64,000 nucleotides of DNA. Source: Polyangia bacterium. GTDB lineage: Bacteria; Myxococcota_A; Polyangia; Polyangiales; JAUICN01. Positions 27,364 through 35,763 of this stretch are shown here, piece by piece. A program made the position numbers and the translations under genes. The number at the start of each line of letters is the position of its first letter. Within the stretch, counting starts at the first letter, position 1. The stretch is from contig JAUICN010000002.1 of assembly GCA_030427835.1 (NCBI GenBank), positions 1 through 64,000 on the forward strand, written 5' to 3'. The notes under the pieces are model-generated. The model had not been told where the DNA came from, did no database searches, and was given only the letters and a program-made list of their open reading frames with translations.

Positions 27364-28593
27364 TTATTGGTTTCGGTGTGGGTGTATTTCGTGGGGTCGT
27401 GGCTGTACACCCTCTTTGCTTGTAAATGCAACGCGGAGGGTGCGGCCCTTGCGGCGTGCATCGTTTGCGAGCCGGGCGGCTTCGATGGGATCGAGCCCAA
27501 TACCCCAGGCTGCATTCACGACGGGGCCCGCTAGCAGTTCTTCCAGGCCGTTGCATTGAAGTAAGGGTGTGTAGTCATCGACAATGACTCCGCTTACGTC
27601 GATTCCCCTCAGTTGGGCCGCGCAGGGAGCTGCTAGGGTGACTTCGTGCTCTGGGTTATCTCCGAGGAACAGGAAGTCTAGGGAGACAGGGCCGTCCAAC
27701 GAGAGGGGTCCTTCTATTGGGCGCCCTCCCAGGTGTACGATGTGAATCTCGACGTTCTCGATTTCCTCCAGTGCGGTGAGAACGTTGCCTGGGACTGGAT
27801 TGGATGAGGGATCCAGGAAGAGGTGGGCAATGTATTTGTCTTGCCACTCTTTTTGCTCGAATAGCTTTTCGATGCCTACGAGACTTTTGGCATCGCCTGG
27901 TGGTCTGATGGTCCAGCCGTCGCCCTCCATCCATTCACTATCGGTCCCTAGGGTGGTCTTGGTGAGTTCGTGGTTGGTGATGAAAGCGCCGTCTTCGCAA
28001 TGCCACAGGCCGTTGACCTTGCCTGTGGAATCCGTTGCATAGGCGCGTATTTTTGGCTGACCCTTTGCAGCAAAAAAGTTTTCTCCAGTGCGTTTGAGAT
28101 CCATTTGCGGTGGAATTTCAAGGGCTAGGTCCACCTCGAGTACGCGGCTTGAGTGGGAGCCTGCTGGGCCCATTTCGATACGGACCTGAATTGGCAGGGA
28201 GTACACTGTGTACGCACCCACTGGCAGCGTTTCTTTTTGATAGGAGACCTTTGTGCTCTTGGGGGAGTCGCCACCGAAGGCGCCGGCGGGGTCGATATGT
28301 TGTAGGAGTCGATCGCGAACTGAGGCGTCGAGACCCCACGGGCCAAGGTCGAGTTGGTTCGGGAACCCGGTTTCAAGGGTGCTGGAAACTTTCCGGTCCT
28401 GGTAGCCCTGGTTGAACTCGTAGGCAATTTGCTTAGCAAGATCGGGACTACATACGCTTGCTTGTTGCTCGAGCCTCTTTGCTCTTGAAGTATCTTCAGA
28501 TGCGGCCGTGCACCCCCACGTGGTCATTATTGCGAGGCATGCGGGTGCCGCCCATGCAGGTGGGAATGAAGTAGTAAGCTTGTGCTGCGCCAT
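27364..28593 (-). CDS. Lipoprotein of unknown family
   Basis: A 409-residue protein with a signal (ending MTTWGC) near residue 28, a possible lipobox. It has mixed secondary structure. The body includes VEIHIVHLGGRPIEG and a C-terminal part with DDYTPLLQCNGLEELLAG. The product ends HPHRNQ. I recognise no domain. It lies upstream of the glycosyltransferase with a 39-bp gap and the same direction, so possibly one transcript. The divergent membrane operon begins 180 bp away. The gap has no gene and is likely promoter DNA. Confidence 0.6.
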   Translation of the reverse strand: MAQHKLTTSFPPAWAAPACLAIMTTWGCTAASEDTSRAKRLEQQASVCSPDLAKQIAYEFNQGYQDRKVSSTLETGFPNQLDLGPWGLDASVRDRLLQHIDPAGAFGGDSPKSTKVSYQKETLPVGAYTVYSLPIQVRIEMGPAGSHSSRVLEVDLALEIPPQMDLKRTGENFFAAKGQPKIRAYATDSTGKVNGLWHCEDGAFITNHELTKTTLGTDSEWMEGDGWTIRPPGDAKSLVGIEKLFEQKEWQDKYIAHLFLDPSSNPVPGNVLTALEEIENVEIHIVHLGGRPIEGPLSLDGPVSLDFLFLGDNPEHEVTLAAPCAAQLRGIDVSGVIVDDYTPLLQCNGLEELLAGPVVNAAWGIGLDPIEAARLANDARRKGRTLRVAFTSKEGVQPRPHEIHPHRNQ

Positions 28594-28773
28594 AGTGTGA
28601 ATAGACCAAGCAACTAATGTGCCACGTAGTTCATGTTGGTTTTCGGGATGTGCTGAGGGCTCCTCGGTGCATTTCTAAAGATTTTAAGCGTGTGGTGAAT
28701 GATTTTGTAGCGGTATGCGTTTAGTGGCATTGTGGCGGCGGCATTTGTGCTGCAGCCCAGGATTTCAAAATTC

Positions 28774-29262
28774 ATGTCTGACAATCAATCGCTCGATCAC
28801 GTTCAATTGCCAAATTCTGTCGGAGAAAAACCGCCGTTTTCGCCCTGGATTGGCCTGGTGGTTGCGTTAGTTGTGGGTGCGCTTCCGTTTTTGCTTTTTT
28901 CGGCGTGGAGTGCCCGACGATTGGGGCGTTTGGGCAAGGATCTGTGGCTGTACGTTGTGGCCGTGGTTGGCGTGTTTGCGTTTTGGACGCCGCTTCATGG
29001 TGCTCGTTTGGATGCGACTGCATTTAAGGCGAGTGGGGGTACCGGTTGGGATGCTCAGTGGCCGTCCATTGTGGCGCGCGTGTTGGCATTGGCCGTATGG
29101 GGATTGTTTTTCGTGCGGCAGCGCGACAGCCATACGGTTTTTCGAGCGGTTGGTGCAAAGTATGGCTCGCCCTGGAAAGCCGCCATTGTTGCCACCGTGG
29201 TTGGTCTGCTGTTTGGTATGGCGGTTTCGACCTTTGTGCTTAAGCCATTCCTCGGCGGCTGA
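28774..29262 (+). CDS. Small membrane protein, first gene of unknown operon
   Basis: A 162-residue protein starting MSDNQSLDHVQLPNSVGEKP. I prefer this ATG to the GTG at 28732 because the leader from there looks non-coding. It has four hydrophobic segments (around 25-45, 55-72, 95-112 and 130-150). Next gene starts one base after its stop. No family is recognised. The topology and tight spacing suggest a subunit of a membrane complex with the next two products. Confidence 0.7.
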   Translation: MSDNQSLDHVQLPNSVGEKPPFSPWIGLVVALVVGALPFLLFSAWSARRLGRLGKDLWLYVVAVVGVFAFWTPLHGARLDATAFKASGGTGWDAQWPSIVARVLALAVWGLFFVRQRDSHTVFRAVGAKYGSPWKAAIVATVVGLLFGMAVSTFVLKPFLGG

Positions 29263-29263
29263 G

Positions 29264-30340
29264 ATGCTTCGTCGTTGGATTGAGCGTTGGAGGTCCCCGC
29301 GTCGGCAAGTGCTGTGGGGTGTCGGCGGGTTTGCCCTGCTTCTTGCGATGCTTGGGACCTATTTTGTTGCTTCTGTCCTGGGGTACTTGCTTGGGGTTTC
29401 GGGTAGCTGGTTCGCTGGCCCGGCAATGGTGGGCCGGTGGCATACGTTTGCCTTTGGGGCGATTTTGCTTGTCTGCTTCTTCATTGTGCCCACGGTGCTT
29501 GTGTTTGTCGCGGGGACTCTATGGGTTTTAGCCTGGTGTCGTCCGGTTGCCTTTGTTGCCCCGCTCGGTGCGTTTGCATTTCAGCTTGTTTCCTATTTCA
29601 GTGTGGTTTGGTTCATCGGTGGAGCAAACCAATTGATCAACCTCGACGAGATCTCTGCGGGTGAGGACGTGGGCATCGTTTCGCGGGTGCACGTTTTTAT
29701 CGAAGGTGCTCGAAACGCCCACGAAGTGTTTAAGGGGAACGATGGCGTGTCAGACGATGAGGTCGTGCGACGGGCGTTGAATCACTCTTCGGATCGAGCG
29801 CACCGCGAGCGTGTTGAGGACCTCTTTGAGGGCGGTAAGCCCGTATGTACGTTGCCAGATCTGAAGGCGTTGTTTCATCCGGCTGTATATCCTGGTGCGT
29901 TTGTGCAGTTTTGGAATGCTAGGCGTATCGATGTGAACTGCCGGATAGCTGTCACGGTTCAACCCGTGGTGATGGATGAGAAGGCCTATGATACGCGTGT
30001 GCCGTTGTATTTTGCAATGGCGCGTGCCGTTCCTGAGTCTTACCACCCGCTCAAAGAGCTTGGCGGTTATTCGCCCTTGGAGCTCGCGTTGGCAAGGGAA
30101 TCTAGTGTGAACGCCGTAGAGCATACCCATGGGCGAAGCATGCTGGCGCTTGCGGTTATTGAATCCATGCCCGTTGAGTTCATTCATCAGTTGCTGGAGC
30201 GTGGTGCTGTGCCTGGCCATCGGGATCACGAAGGTAGAACATCGCTGGATTACCTCCGCATGGTGGAAAATGCGGGTGACCTTCTTGAGGTGATGGCGGC
30301 AGTTGCGGGAGTCGGCTCTGAAGCGGAGGATGAGCTATGA
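29264..30340 (+). CDS. Membrane protein with ankyrin-like C-terminus
   Basis: A 358-residue protein starting at ATG 29264, one base after the preceding stop. Three to four strongly hydrophobic segments occupy the first 125 residues. A soluble region follows with FIEGARNAHEVFKGND and Cys-containing segments. The end carries two ankyrin-like units (PLYFAMARAV, then FIHQLLERGAVPGHRDHEGR), which usually bind proteins. The stop overlaps the next ATG by 4 bp. Function is unknown. Reading on from 28871 would give a longer product, but the early part is in another gene's frame. Confidence 0.7.
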   Translation: MLRRWIERWRSPRRQVLWGVGGFALLLAMLGTYFVASVLGYLLGVSGSWFAGPAMVGRWHTFAFGAILLVCFFIVPTVLVFVAGTLWVLAWCRPVAFVAPLGAFAFQLVSYFSVVWFIGGANQLINLDEISAGEDVGIVSRVHVFIEGARNAHEVFKGNDGVSDDEVVRRALNHSSDRAHRERVEDLFEGGKPVCTLPDLKALFHPAVYPGAFVQFWNARRIDVNCRIAVTVQPVVMDEKAYDTRVPLYFAMARAVPESYHPLKELGGYSPLELALARESSVNAVEHTHGRSMLALAVIESMPVEFIHQLLERGAVPGHRDHEGRTSLDYLRMVENAGDLLEVMAAVAGVGSEAEDEL

Positions 30341-31581
30341 AGTTGATGCGCATATTGATGTGGATGGGTATGGGCGCGATTGCGTTGTTATTCCTAGTCG
30401 TGTACCTGGCTGGGTCGTGGCTCGTGGGTGATAGTGATTCGTCCGATGGCTCGGCCCGATCGGATGGAGGGGCCGGACAGCATTTCCGGTACGACTTTCG
30501 GAAGGACGATCTGTGTGATCACGTGTTCTGGAACTCAAAGGCGATTCGTCGTGCGGCTCATTCCGGAAACTTCAACGTTGAAAAGACCCGTGGCTGGGAA
30601 CGGGAAGATTGGATAGATGATGGACAGGTGACCTACGGTCGCTTCATGATCCCGGGAGTTGATAGGCGAGGTCAGGTTGTGAATGCGGGGCGTCGCTCTA
30701 GGGATGCGGCCCCTCTTCACCCGGCTGAAATGCCGATGACGGCTTTTGTTCGATTTGCCGATGACGAAGAATCTCGGCCGCAGATGCGGATTGTGTACAT
30801 GGGAACCCGTAGCCGTTGTGTTGCTCGACGAATAGAGAATGATGGGCTGGAACCAGCCGTAGCCGACCCTAGCTGGGACGCCGCTTTGGTGGCGCACTCG
30901 ACACCAGGGTTGATGCACGATGTACCGACTCTGGTGTTTGTGGATCGTGAACGCAGCGGCAAGCTCGAGATTGACCCTCGTATGAAGGTCGCGTTCATGC
31001 GTTATTTGGAGTCGCTGCTTCGGCTTCGTGAGAACTGGGCGGAAAGGGGGTTGTCGGTGTCACCGCTGATGGTGTACGGCGCCGGTTTGTATTCAGCGGA
31101 CACCTATGTTTGGCCCGACGGCCGCGCGGGTGCCACCGCTTTGGGAGAGGAGTTGTGGGCCGCGAGAAACTACCCGACGGTACACTCCCGCGATGCAAAA
31201 CGGTTTGTTGGCGCGATGGCGGAGCTTCCTAACATTGCAGAAGCTAGAGAAGTGCTGCTGATTGCGTTCCTTCGCCCTCTTCAAGTGACCCACTTCCTAA
31301 ATAGCTTTCTCGGGCGCAGTTCCGAGGTAGGGGGGCTTTCTAAGTTACTTTCGGAGGCCGCTAAGGCAGGTGAGTTTTCTGATGCCCTGCGCGTCAAAGT
31401 ACATTTGATCACACATGTTGGAGCAGGTGTTGCGAAGGACAAGGATCGCATTGCCCTCGCTGGCGGCTATGTTGGCGAAGTGCGGCAGGTGTTGCGTAGC
31501 CGCTTCAATACGATGCTTGCGGTGCCTGCGGTACTTCACGGAAATATCGAGATCATGCTTCCGGCGTACGCTTGGTATTGA
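30337..31581 (+). CDS. Membrane-anchored protein, third gene of unknown operon
   Basis: A 414-residue protein with one N-terminal transmembrane segment (IALLFLVVYLAGSWLV), then an Asp/Ser/Gly-rich linker and a soluble alpha/beta domain. Candidate core segments are LMVYGAGLYSADTYVW and VHLITHVGAGVAKDKD. The shape suggests a periplasmic domain tethered to the inner membrane. A GGAGG lies just ahead of the overlapping ATGA start, so it is coupled to the upstream gene. No catalytic motif is certain and no family was recognised. The 240 bp after it carry no gene I can support. Confidence 0.7.
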   Translation: MKLMRILMWMGMGAIALLFLVVYLAGSWLVGDSDSSDGSARSDGGAGQHFRYDFRKDDLCDHVFWNSKAIRRAAHSGNFNVEKTRGWEREDWIDDGQVTYGRFMIPGVDRRGQVVNAGRRSRDAAPLHPAEMPMTAFVRFADDEESRPQMRIVYMGTRSRCVARRIENDGLEPAVADPSWDAALVAHSTPGLMHDVPTLVFVDRERSGKLEIDPRMKVAFMRYLESLLRLRENWAERGLSVSPLMVYGAGLYSADTYVWPDGRAGATALGEELWAARNYPTVHSRDAKRFVGAMAELPNIAEAREVLLIAFLRPLQVTHFLNSFLGRSSEVGGLSKLLSEAAKAGEFSDALRVKVHLITHVGAGVAKDKDRIALAGGYVGEVRQVLRSRFNTMLAVPAVLHGNIEIMLPAYAWY

Positions 31582-31821
31582 TTCCGTTCGAATTCAGACG
31601 CCTGAAGATAGGTGCAGTGGATAGGAGTTTGTGGCCATTGAATTACTGATCTGGTTGGGCCCACTGAGGCACCTACCGGAGATGGAAGATGGGTTGCAGG
31701 CCTATTGCGCCGTCTTTTTTAGAATTTCTGCTGATTATCTGCACGGTCGGATTTTTGATTCTGCACACTAGATATGAAAATTCGCGGGGCAATGTGCGTT
31801 TGTTAGCAACTGGCGGAAAGT

Positions 31822-32328
31822 TTGGCCGAAAAAGGGAACGTGATTCTTTGGTCACAGATCTCTCTTCGGTACTTCCGAAAAACAGGAGCATGCCTTTGCT
31901 GGGCGCTGATGGTGTCTGCTGTGTTCGGTGGCGGTTGTGGAACCTTGCGAAATGCTAGAGGTGTTTCGAATGTGGGTACGGCTTCTGCGTGGGTACCGTC
32001 GTTGCACCTGGGCTGGACGAGCAAGAACACCCGACGTTTGAGTGTGAATGTCGGGAGCGAAATTTCTCGACGATCTTGGGATCACGAGGCGCGTGTTTGG
32101 TTGCGTTGGTCGGGGGTTCGAATAACCAATGTGGCGGAAGTGCTGGCCGATTCTCCTGCTCGCGGAAAAGGATCCCCTGCGGAGACCCAGGAACTGTGGG
32201 TGGCCGATTCCCCCTGCAGCAGCTTGAACACCGCTCCGGAATCCTGGACACAGGAACAACGGGTTCTGTGCGAATGGGAAGCCCGTGAACGGGAGCGTGC
32301 GTTTCAGAGTTTGGGAGTTGCTCCGTGA
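31822..32328 (+). CDS. Small lipoprotein-like protein related to the next gene
   Basis: A 168-residue protein with a hydrophobic segment ending VFGGGC near residue 39, which could be a lipobox. The start codon is uncertain; a GTG at 31840 is an alternative. After it comes AWVPSLHLGWTS and RRLSVNVG, which align with GWVPTLRLGARR and RDLSEQQS in the next product, so the two share a module. Its stop overlaps the next start (GTGA). It is unassigned; the alternating pattern suggests beta strands at the outer membrane. Confidence 0.6.
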   Translation: MAEKGNVILWSQISLRYFRKTGACLCWALMVSAVFGGGCGTLRNARGVSNVGTASAWVPSLHLGWTSKNTRRLSVNVGSEISRRSWDHEARVWLRWSGVRITNVAEVLADSPARGKGSPAETQELWVADSPCSSLNTAPESWTQEQRVLCEWEARERERAFQSLGVAP

Positions 32329-32987
32329 GTGTTCTCAAACGATTGTTTGTCACTGTTGTGGCGGCTGGTTCTGCCATGGTCATGTCGCCTGTGGAAGGGC
32401 AAGCGGATGAGCACGTTGATCCCACAGCGACGCAGGCTCGCCCCGGGCCGGGACCTTCAGCGAGCCGTGTGACAATGGCCGTTGTCCAAAAACAGATCGA
32501 AAACTATGGGGATCCCACAATCAAACAGGTTGTGGGGGCCTTGGAAGATGAGCTCTCGGTGCATCCGACGCGTCTTCGGCAGTTGGCCAGACGGGCTAGG
32601 CAGAGTGGTTGGGTCCCCACATTGCGGTTGGGAGCGCGCCGGGGCCAACAACGGGATTTGTCGGAGCAGCAATCCACAAGTTTGGACAAGACAAATACCT
32701 CCTTGGATGACGAGTTTACCTTGCAGGCATGGTTGACGTTTCGGCTGGATCAGGTGGTGTACCACCGGGATCAGGTTGCCCTGGCACGGGAACATCGGGC
32801 CGTTGAGAACGTTCTTGGTGACCTCAAGAACACAGTGGTTGCGCTCTACTTTGAGCGCCGACGTTTGATGTTGGAACGGGACCTTTCTGGAAAACAGGAT
32901 GTGGCCCAGCATGTTCGGATTGCCCGCGTTTCTGCGCAACTGGATGCGCTTACGGGACACCGATTTGCGGCCTTCAGCTCCGACTAG
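32325..32987 (+). CDS. Exported beta/helical protein of a myxobacteria-type family
   Basis: A 220-residue protein with a signal peptide (MSVLKRLFVTVVAAGS). The body has SGWVPTLRLG and beta-like strands (FTLQAWLTFRLDQVVY), then a helical arm (NTVVALYFERRRLMLE) and a C-terminal LDALTGHRF. Proteins with this sequence of elements are familiar from Myxococcota and resemble a piece of an outer-membrane efflux-like barrel; I recall them as hypothetical. It is translationally coupled to the smaller related gene upstream. It converges on the PDZ gene. Confidence 0.65.
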   Translation: MSVLKRLFVTVVAAGSAMVMSPVEGQADEHVDPTATQARPGPGPSASRVTMAVVQKQIENYGDPTIKQVVGALEDELSVHPTRLRQLARRARQSGWVPTLRLGARRGQQRDLSEQQSTSLDKTNTSLDDEFTLQAWLTFRLDQVVYHRDQVALAREHRAVENVLGDLKNTVVALYFERRRLMLERDLSGKQDVAQHVRIARVSAQLDALTGHRFAAFSSD

Positions 32988-33056
32988 TTGGCCAAATTGC
33001 TTGGACCCGAGTGTCGGTATTCCGACAGTGTTCCACGATCTTGACCCGTACTGAGA

Positions 33057-33137
33057 CCAAAAAACGAACCTGGGTCGTTTTCAGAGGGTTCGTTTTGTGC
33101 GGGTTTTTTGTTCGAAACGAACCTGGGTCGTTTTAGG
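33057..33137. terminator. Nested hairpins between convergent genes, likely bidirectional terminator
   Basis: The 17-bp sequence CGAACCTGGGTCGTTTT occurs twice (from about 33065 and 33118). Each copy folds alone (AAAACGA or GAAACGA with TCGTTTT), and the first can pair instead with a later GGTTCGTTTT through AAAACGAACC. T-rich runs follow on one strand and A-rich runs on the other. It sits between the stops of the genes at 32987 and 33133, so termination for both directions is the likely role. Confidence 0.6.
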
Positions 33138-35127
33138 ACGTGTGTTTTGGGAGGTGTCGCCAGGGTTGGTGGGTGGCTAGTTGGTGGAGGGCGGCGATGG
33201 TTAGGGTGAGGAGCAGGGATGGGCCGATGATGAGGCGTGCTTTTTCGACGGGGAGCTGTGGGGCCCACAGGATGTCGAATGCAATGAAGGCCGTGGGGAG
33301 AGTGACCATGGCTATTGCCCAGCAGGTAGGTTTCCAGAGTTGATTTGCCCAGCGGTGAAGGCCTGAGGTGTGGGGTGTCTTGTGTGGCTGGTTGCTGGAG
33401 CGGTTTCGAATGGATTGAATTAGCCACCACACGACAGCCGATTTCAGTACAAAAATGATCACCGCGAGCAGGCGCAGTTTGGGCTCCAGGTGGATTGTGT
33501 CCGTCGCGACACCCGGAAGGGACCATCCACCTAGGCAGAGAAGGGTAATCAAGGGTGCGGCAACGAAACCCCACACTTGGCTGACCACGCTAGCAAGGAG
33601 ACCGCTGTTTGTGGAAGCCCTAGGGGCCACCGCCGCTGCGGTGGTTGCGACTTTTGCGGCGCCCCACAGGGTTGCAATGGTTAGAATCAGGTAGGTGGGG
33701 TCTGCGAAAACAGGCCACTCCCAAGGATTCGCTCCAACGGTTGTGTTTACGTCCGCGTTCACTTGATGGAGCGCTGTTGCGGTGTCGGTGTTTACAAAGA
33801 GCGCCGATGCTGTGGAGGCGGTTGGGGCAAGAAGGTTGAGCTCTCCGCCATGCCATATGTGAGCCCAAATCAGGGCGCCAAATGGCAATAGACCGATGGC
33901 GGATGTGGTGAGGGTTTTACTCGCAGACCACAGGTCTCTACTGGGCAGGGCTGCAAGGAAGGGGAAGATTCCCAATAGCCCAAGGGTCACCACGGCTCCC
34001 AGTTCCACTTGGCCGCGGCAGGCGAAAAAGGGAATGACCCCAAGGGACGTGGCGGTGCACCAAATGTGCACGACGGATGTGCGCCTTCTTCCGGTTGGGG
34101 TGGTGGCGGATTGCTGGGGTAGAATGTTTTGTGGAAAGGGCGTTGAGTTCGCCTTACGGGTAGTTCGTCGTTGCCACAGTGGCGAGCAGAAGAGGGCCAG
34201 GCATAGGAATAGGGTGGCAAGGCCCGCGTACCACCAGCGCATTGGCGTACGTGCAAACGGTGTGGTGCCTATGGTTACTGATTTTGTGGTGCCGTTGCGT
34301 ACCACGGTCAGGTCGATCCGCTCCTGGCCTTGAATCACTCGAAAGTCGCCCGGATTGTGAAGTGGAAAACCCAGTGCGGCAGTGACGATGTCGCCCTCAC
34401 GCAGACCTGATTGATCTGCAAGGGAGCCGGGTTCGACCCGTAGGATCCCAACCCCGGTGGTGACGCCACCCGTCGCTGGGCTACGGGCTGCCAGGCTCCC
34501 GACCGCACTTCCGGTGGGTGTGGAGTTTGAAGGCACGTTGTGGTCCACGGCTCCAAGGCGGAGCCCTAGGGTGCTTGCCAGGCGTTGTGCTTTTTGTTGC
34601 TGTATTCCAGAGCCCTGCACCCCATGGCTTTTGTGGATGACCGTGGTGTGGGTGGGTTGTAACTGTAGGGTGGCGTGGGGGAGTGAACCCACCAGTGTTT
34701 GCCCAGTCGCGGCGCTTTTGACATGGAGGGTGGCGGTTCCTTGGAACCAGCCCCAGGTGATTTCTTGGGTGCCACCCTGCCAGCGCCGGGGAGGTACCAG
34801 GCGAACTTCTTGGGTGTTGGTGGTGCGGCCACGGGCAATCCAGTGGACGTTCTTCGGACGTTTTGCAGGTCGAACAAGCTCTCCCCGGAAGTGTACGAGG
34901 ACGTCCCGCTCCGCAGGAAACCCGTTTCCAGAGAGGCGCAAAACCGACTCTGGGTGAATTTCCTGGGGCTGAATTCCGTGTAAATCGTACACGGATTCCC
35001 CCGCTTCAGGCCCAAAGGTGGAAATTAGGTCGGTACCGCAGGCCCCGAGACCAAGGGCAAGGCTGGCCAGGGTGAGCTTCGACAGGAGAATATGCCTGAA
35101 ACCCCCATGTTTTTGTTCTGTCCCCAT
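33133..35127 (-). CDS. PDZ-domain lipoprotein fused to a complex-I-subunit-like membrane domain
   Basis: A 664-residue protein with lipobox LALGLGAC. The N-terminal part (about 45-165) looks like an IPT/TIG beta domain (PQEIHPESVLRLSGNGFP). About 205-300 is a PDZ domain (GILRVEPGSLADQSGLREGD). One hydrophobic helix at about 305 starts the C-terminal half, which has some eight segments. The order VELGAVVTLGLLGIFPFLAALP, GGELN, PTYLILTIATL, and a later LKSAVVWWLIQSIRNR recalls NuoH (complex I subunit 1), but charged quinone-site residues are not obvious. The fusion is unusual. The NuoH likeness is inference from pattern, not alignment. Confidence 0.7.
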   Translation of the reverse strand: MGTEQKHGGFRHILLSKLTLASLALGLGACGTDLISTFGPEAGESVYDLHGIQPQEIHPESVLRLSGNGFPAERDVLVHFRGELVRPAKRPKNVHWIARGRTTNTQEVRLVPPRRWQGGTQEITWGWFQGTATLHVKSAATGQTLVGSLPHATLQLQPTHTTVIHKSHGVQGSGIQQQKAQRLASTLGLRLGAVDHNVPSNSTPTGSAVGSLAARSPATGGVTTGVGILRVEPGSLADQSGLREGDIVTAALGFPLHNPGDFRVIQGQERIDLTVVRNGTTKSVTIGTTPFARTPMRWWYAGLATLFLCLALFCSPLWQRRTTRKANSTPFPQNILPQQSATTPTGRRRTSVVHIWCTATSLGVIPFFACRGQVELGAVVTLGLLGIFPFLAALPSRDLWSASKTLTTSAIGLLPFGALIWAHIWHGGELNLLAPTASTASALFVNTDTATALHQVNADVNTTVGANPWEWPVFADPTYLILTIATLWGAAKVATTAAAVAPRASTNSGLLASVVSQVWGFVAAPLITLLCLGGWSLPGVATDTIHLEPKLRLLAVIIFVLKSAVVWWLIQSIRNRSSNQPHKTPHTSGLHRWANQLWKPTCWAIAMVTLPTAFIAFDILWAPQLPVEKARLIIGPSLLLTLTIAALHQLATHQPWRHLPKHTS

Positions 35128-35195
35128 GACCCAGGGAGAAGATCGCCAGGGGCGCCCTAGAGGTCAAAAAACTGGAGAACAGTGGTTCAGTAGAC

Positions 35196-35327
35196 GGAAC
35201 GGTAGTGGTGAAGGGGTGAGGAGTCGCGGGCTTCGCCACCGCACGCCCGTTGCCCACAACTAGGGCCGCGGCAGCACGTGCGGTTCCGCATGGAACCGTC
35301 CGGTGAGGGGAATGGAGTCTGGGGCTT
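35196..35327. repeat. 132-bp direct repeat, copy 1
   Basis: This segment recurs at 35450-35581 with an exact 254-bp offset, no indels and about four substitutions. It contains a hairpin (CGGTTCC-GCAT-GGAACCG). Between the copies lies CTCAGCC...GGCTGAG, another inverted pair. The stretch 35128-35628 has no credible gene; its reverse-strand open frame is generated by the repeat and the tRNA. Confidence 0.85.
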
Positions 35328-35449
35328 CGCTGGTGGGGGACCCGGAACGGGTAGTTCCGGCGCAAAGCGGAGTTGTGGGGGAGGCTCAGCCGAATCGTAT
35401 TTGGCTGAGGGGGGATTTGCCGCTGGTTTCCTTCAGGTCCGTTCCTAAG

Positions 35450-35581
35450 GGAACGGTAGTGGTGAAGGGGTGATGAGTCGCGGGCTTTGCCACCGCACGC
35501 CCGTCGCCCACAACTAGGTCCGCGGCAGCACGTGCGGTTCCGCATGGAACCGTCCGGTGAGGGGAATGGAGTCTGGGGCTT
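35450..35581. repeat. 132-bp direct repeat, copy 2
   Basis: Second copy of the repeat at 35196-35327, next to the tRNA-Ala gene. The near-identity suggests recent duplication or mobility. Confidence 0.85.
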
Positions 35582-35594
35582 TGTCCCAGCGAAC

Positions 35595-35620
35595 ATGGGG
35601 AACCTCGAAAGGTTCCCCAT
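35595..35620 (-). terminator. 10-bp perfect hairpin downstream of tRNA-Ala
   Basis: ATGGGGAACC and GGTTCCCCAT pair perfectly around a 6-nt loop, ending 8 nt past the tRNA 3' end. There is no U-tract on the tRNA strand, so it may be a processing or weak termination structure. Confidence 0.55.
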
Positions 35621-35628
35621 TAACACAG

Positions 35629-35701
35629 TGGAGCTGAGGGGGATCGAACCCCTGACCTCATGACTGCCAGTCATGCGCTCTCCCAGCTGAGCTACAGCCC
35701 C
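35629..35701 (-). tRNA. tRNA-Ala (GGC anticodon)
   Basis: Reading left from 35701, the sequence GGGGCTG opens the acceptor stem and CAGCTCC closes it, with discriminator A. The D arm GCTCAGCTGGGAGAGC, the anticodon arm CATGA-CTGGCAG-TCATG with anticodon GGC, and the T arm with TTCGATC are complete. It is 73 nt long and the CCA end is not encoded. Confidence 0.97.
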
Positions 35702-35763
35702 GGTTGAGGCGCCAGCAACTAGCATTGGGTGGGCCAGGGGTCAATGATCGTGCTGGCTACTGG

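Noticed and set aside
28871-29263. Upstream extension of the ankyrin-like membrane gene
   Set aside because: It runs through the preceding gene in another frame (CFFRRGVPDDW type composition); ATG 29264 is directly after the previous stop.
31689-31958. 89-codon forward frame before the small lipoprotein gene
   Set aside because: It overlaps the start of the better-supported gene at 31822 in another frame and has unlikely composition.
35006-35725. Reverse-strand open frame of 239 codons over the repeat and tRNA
   Set aside because: It is built from the 132-bp repeat and antisense tRNA sequence (AVAQLGERMTGSHEVRGSI is a well-known tRNA-derived false ORF).
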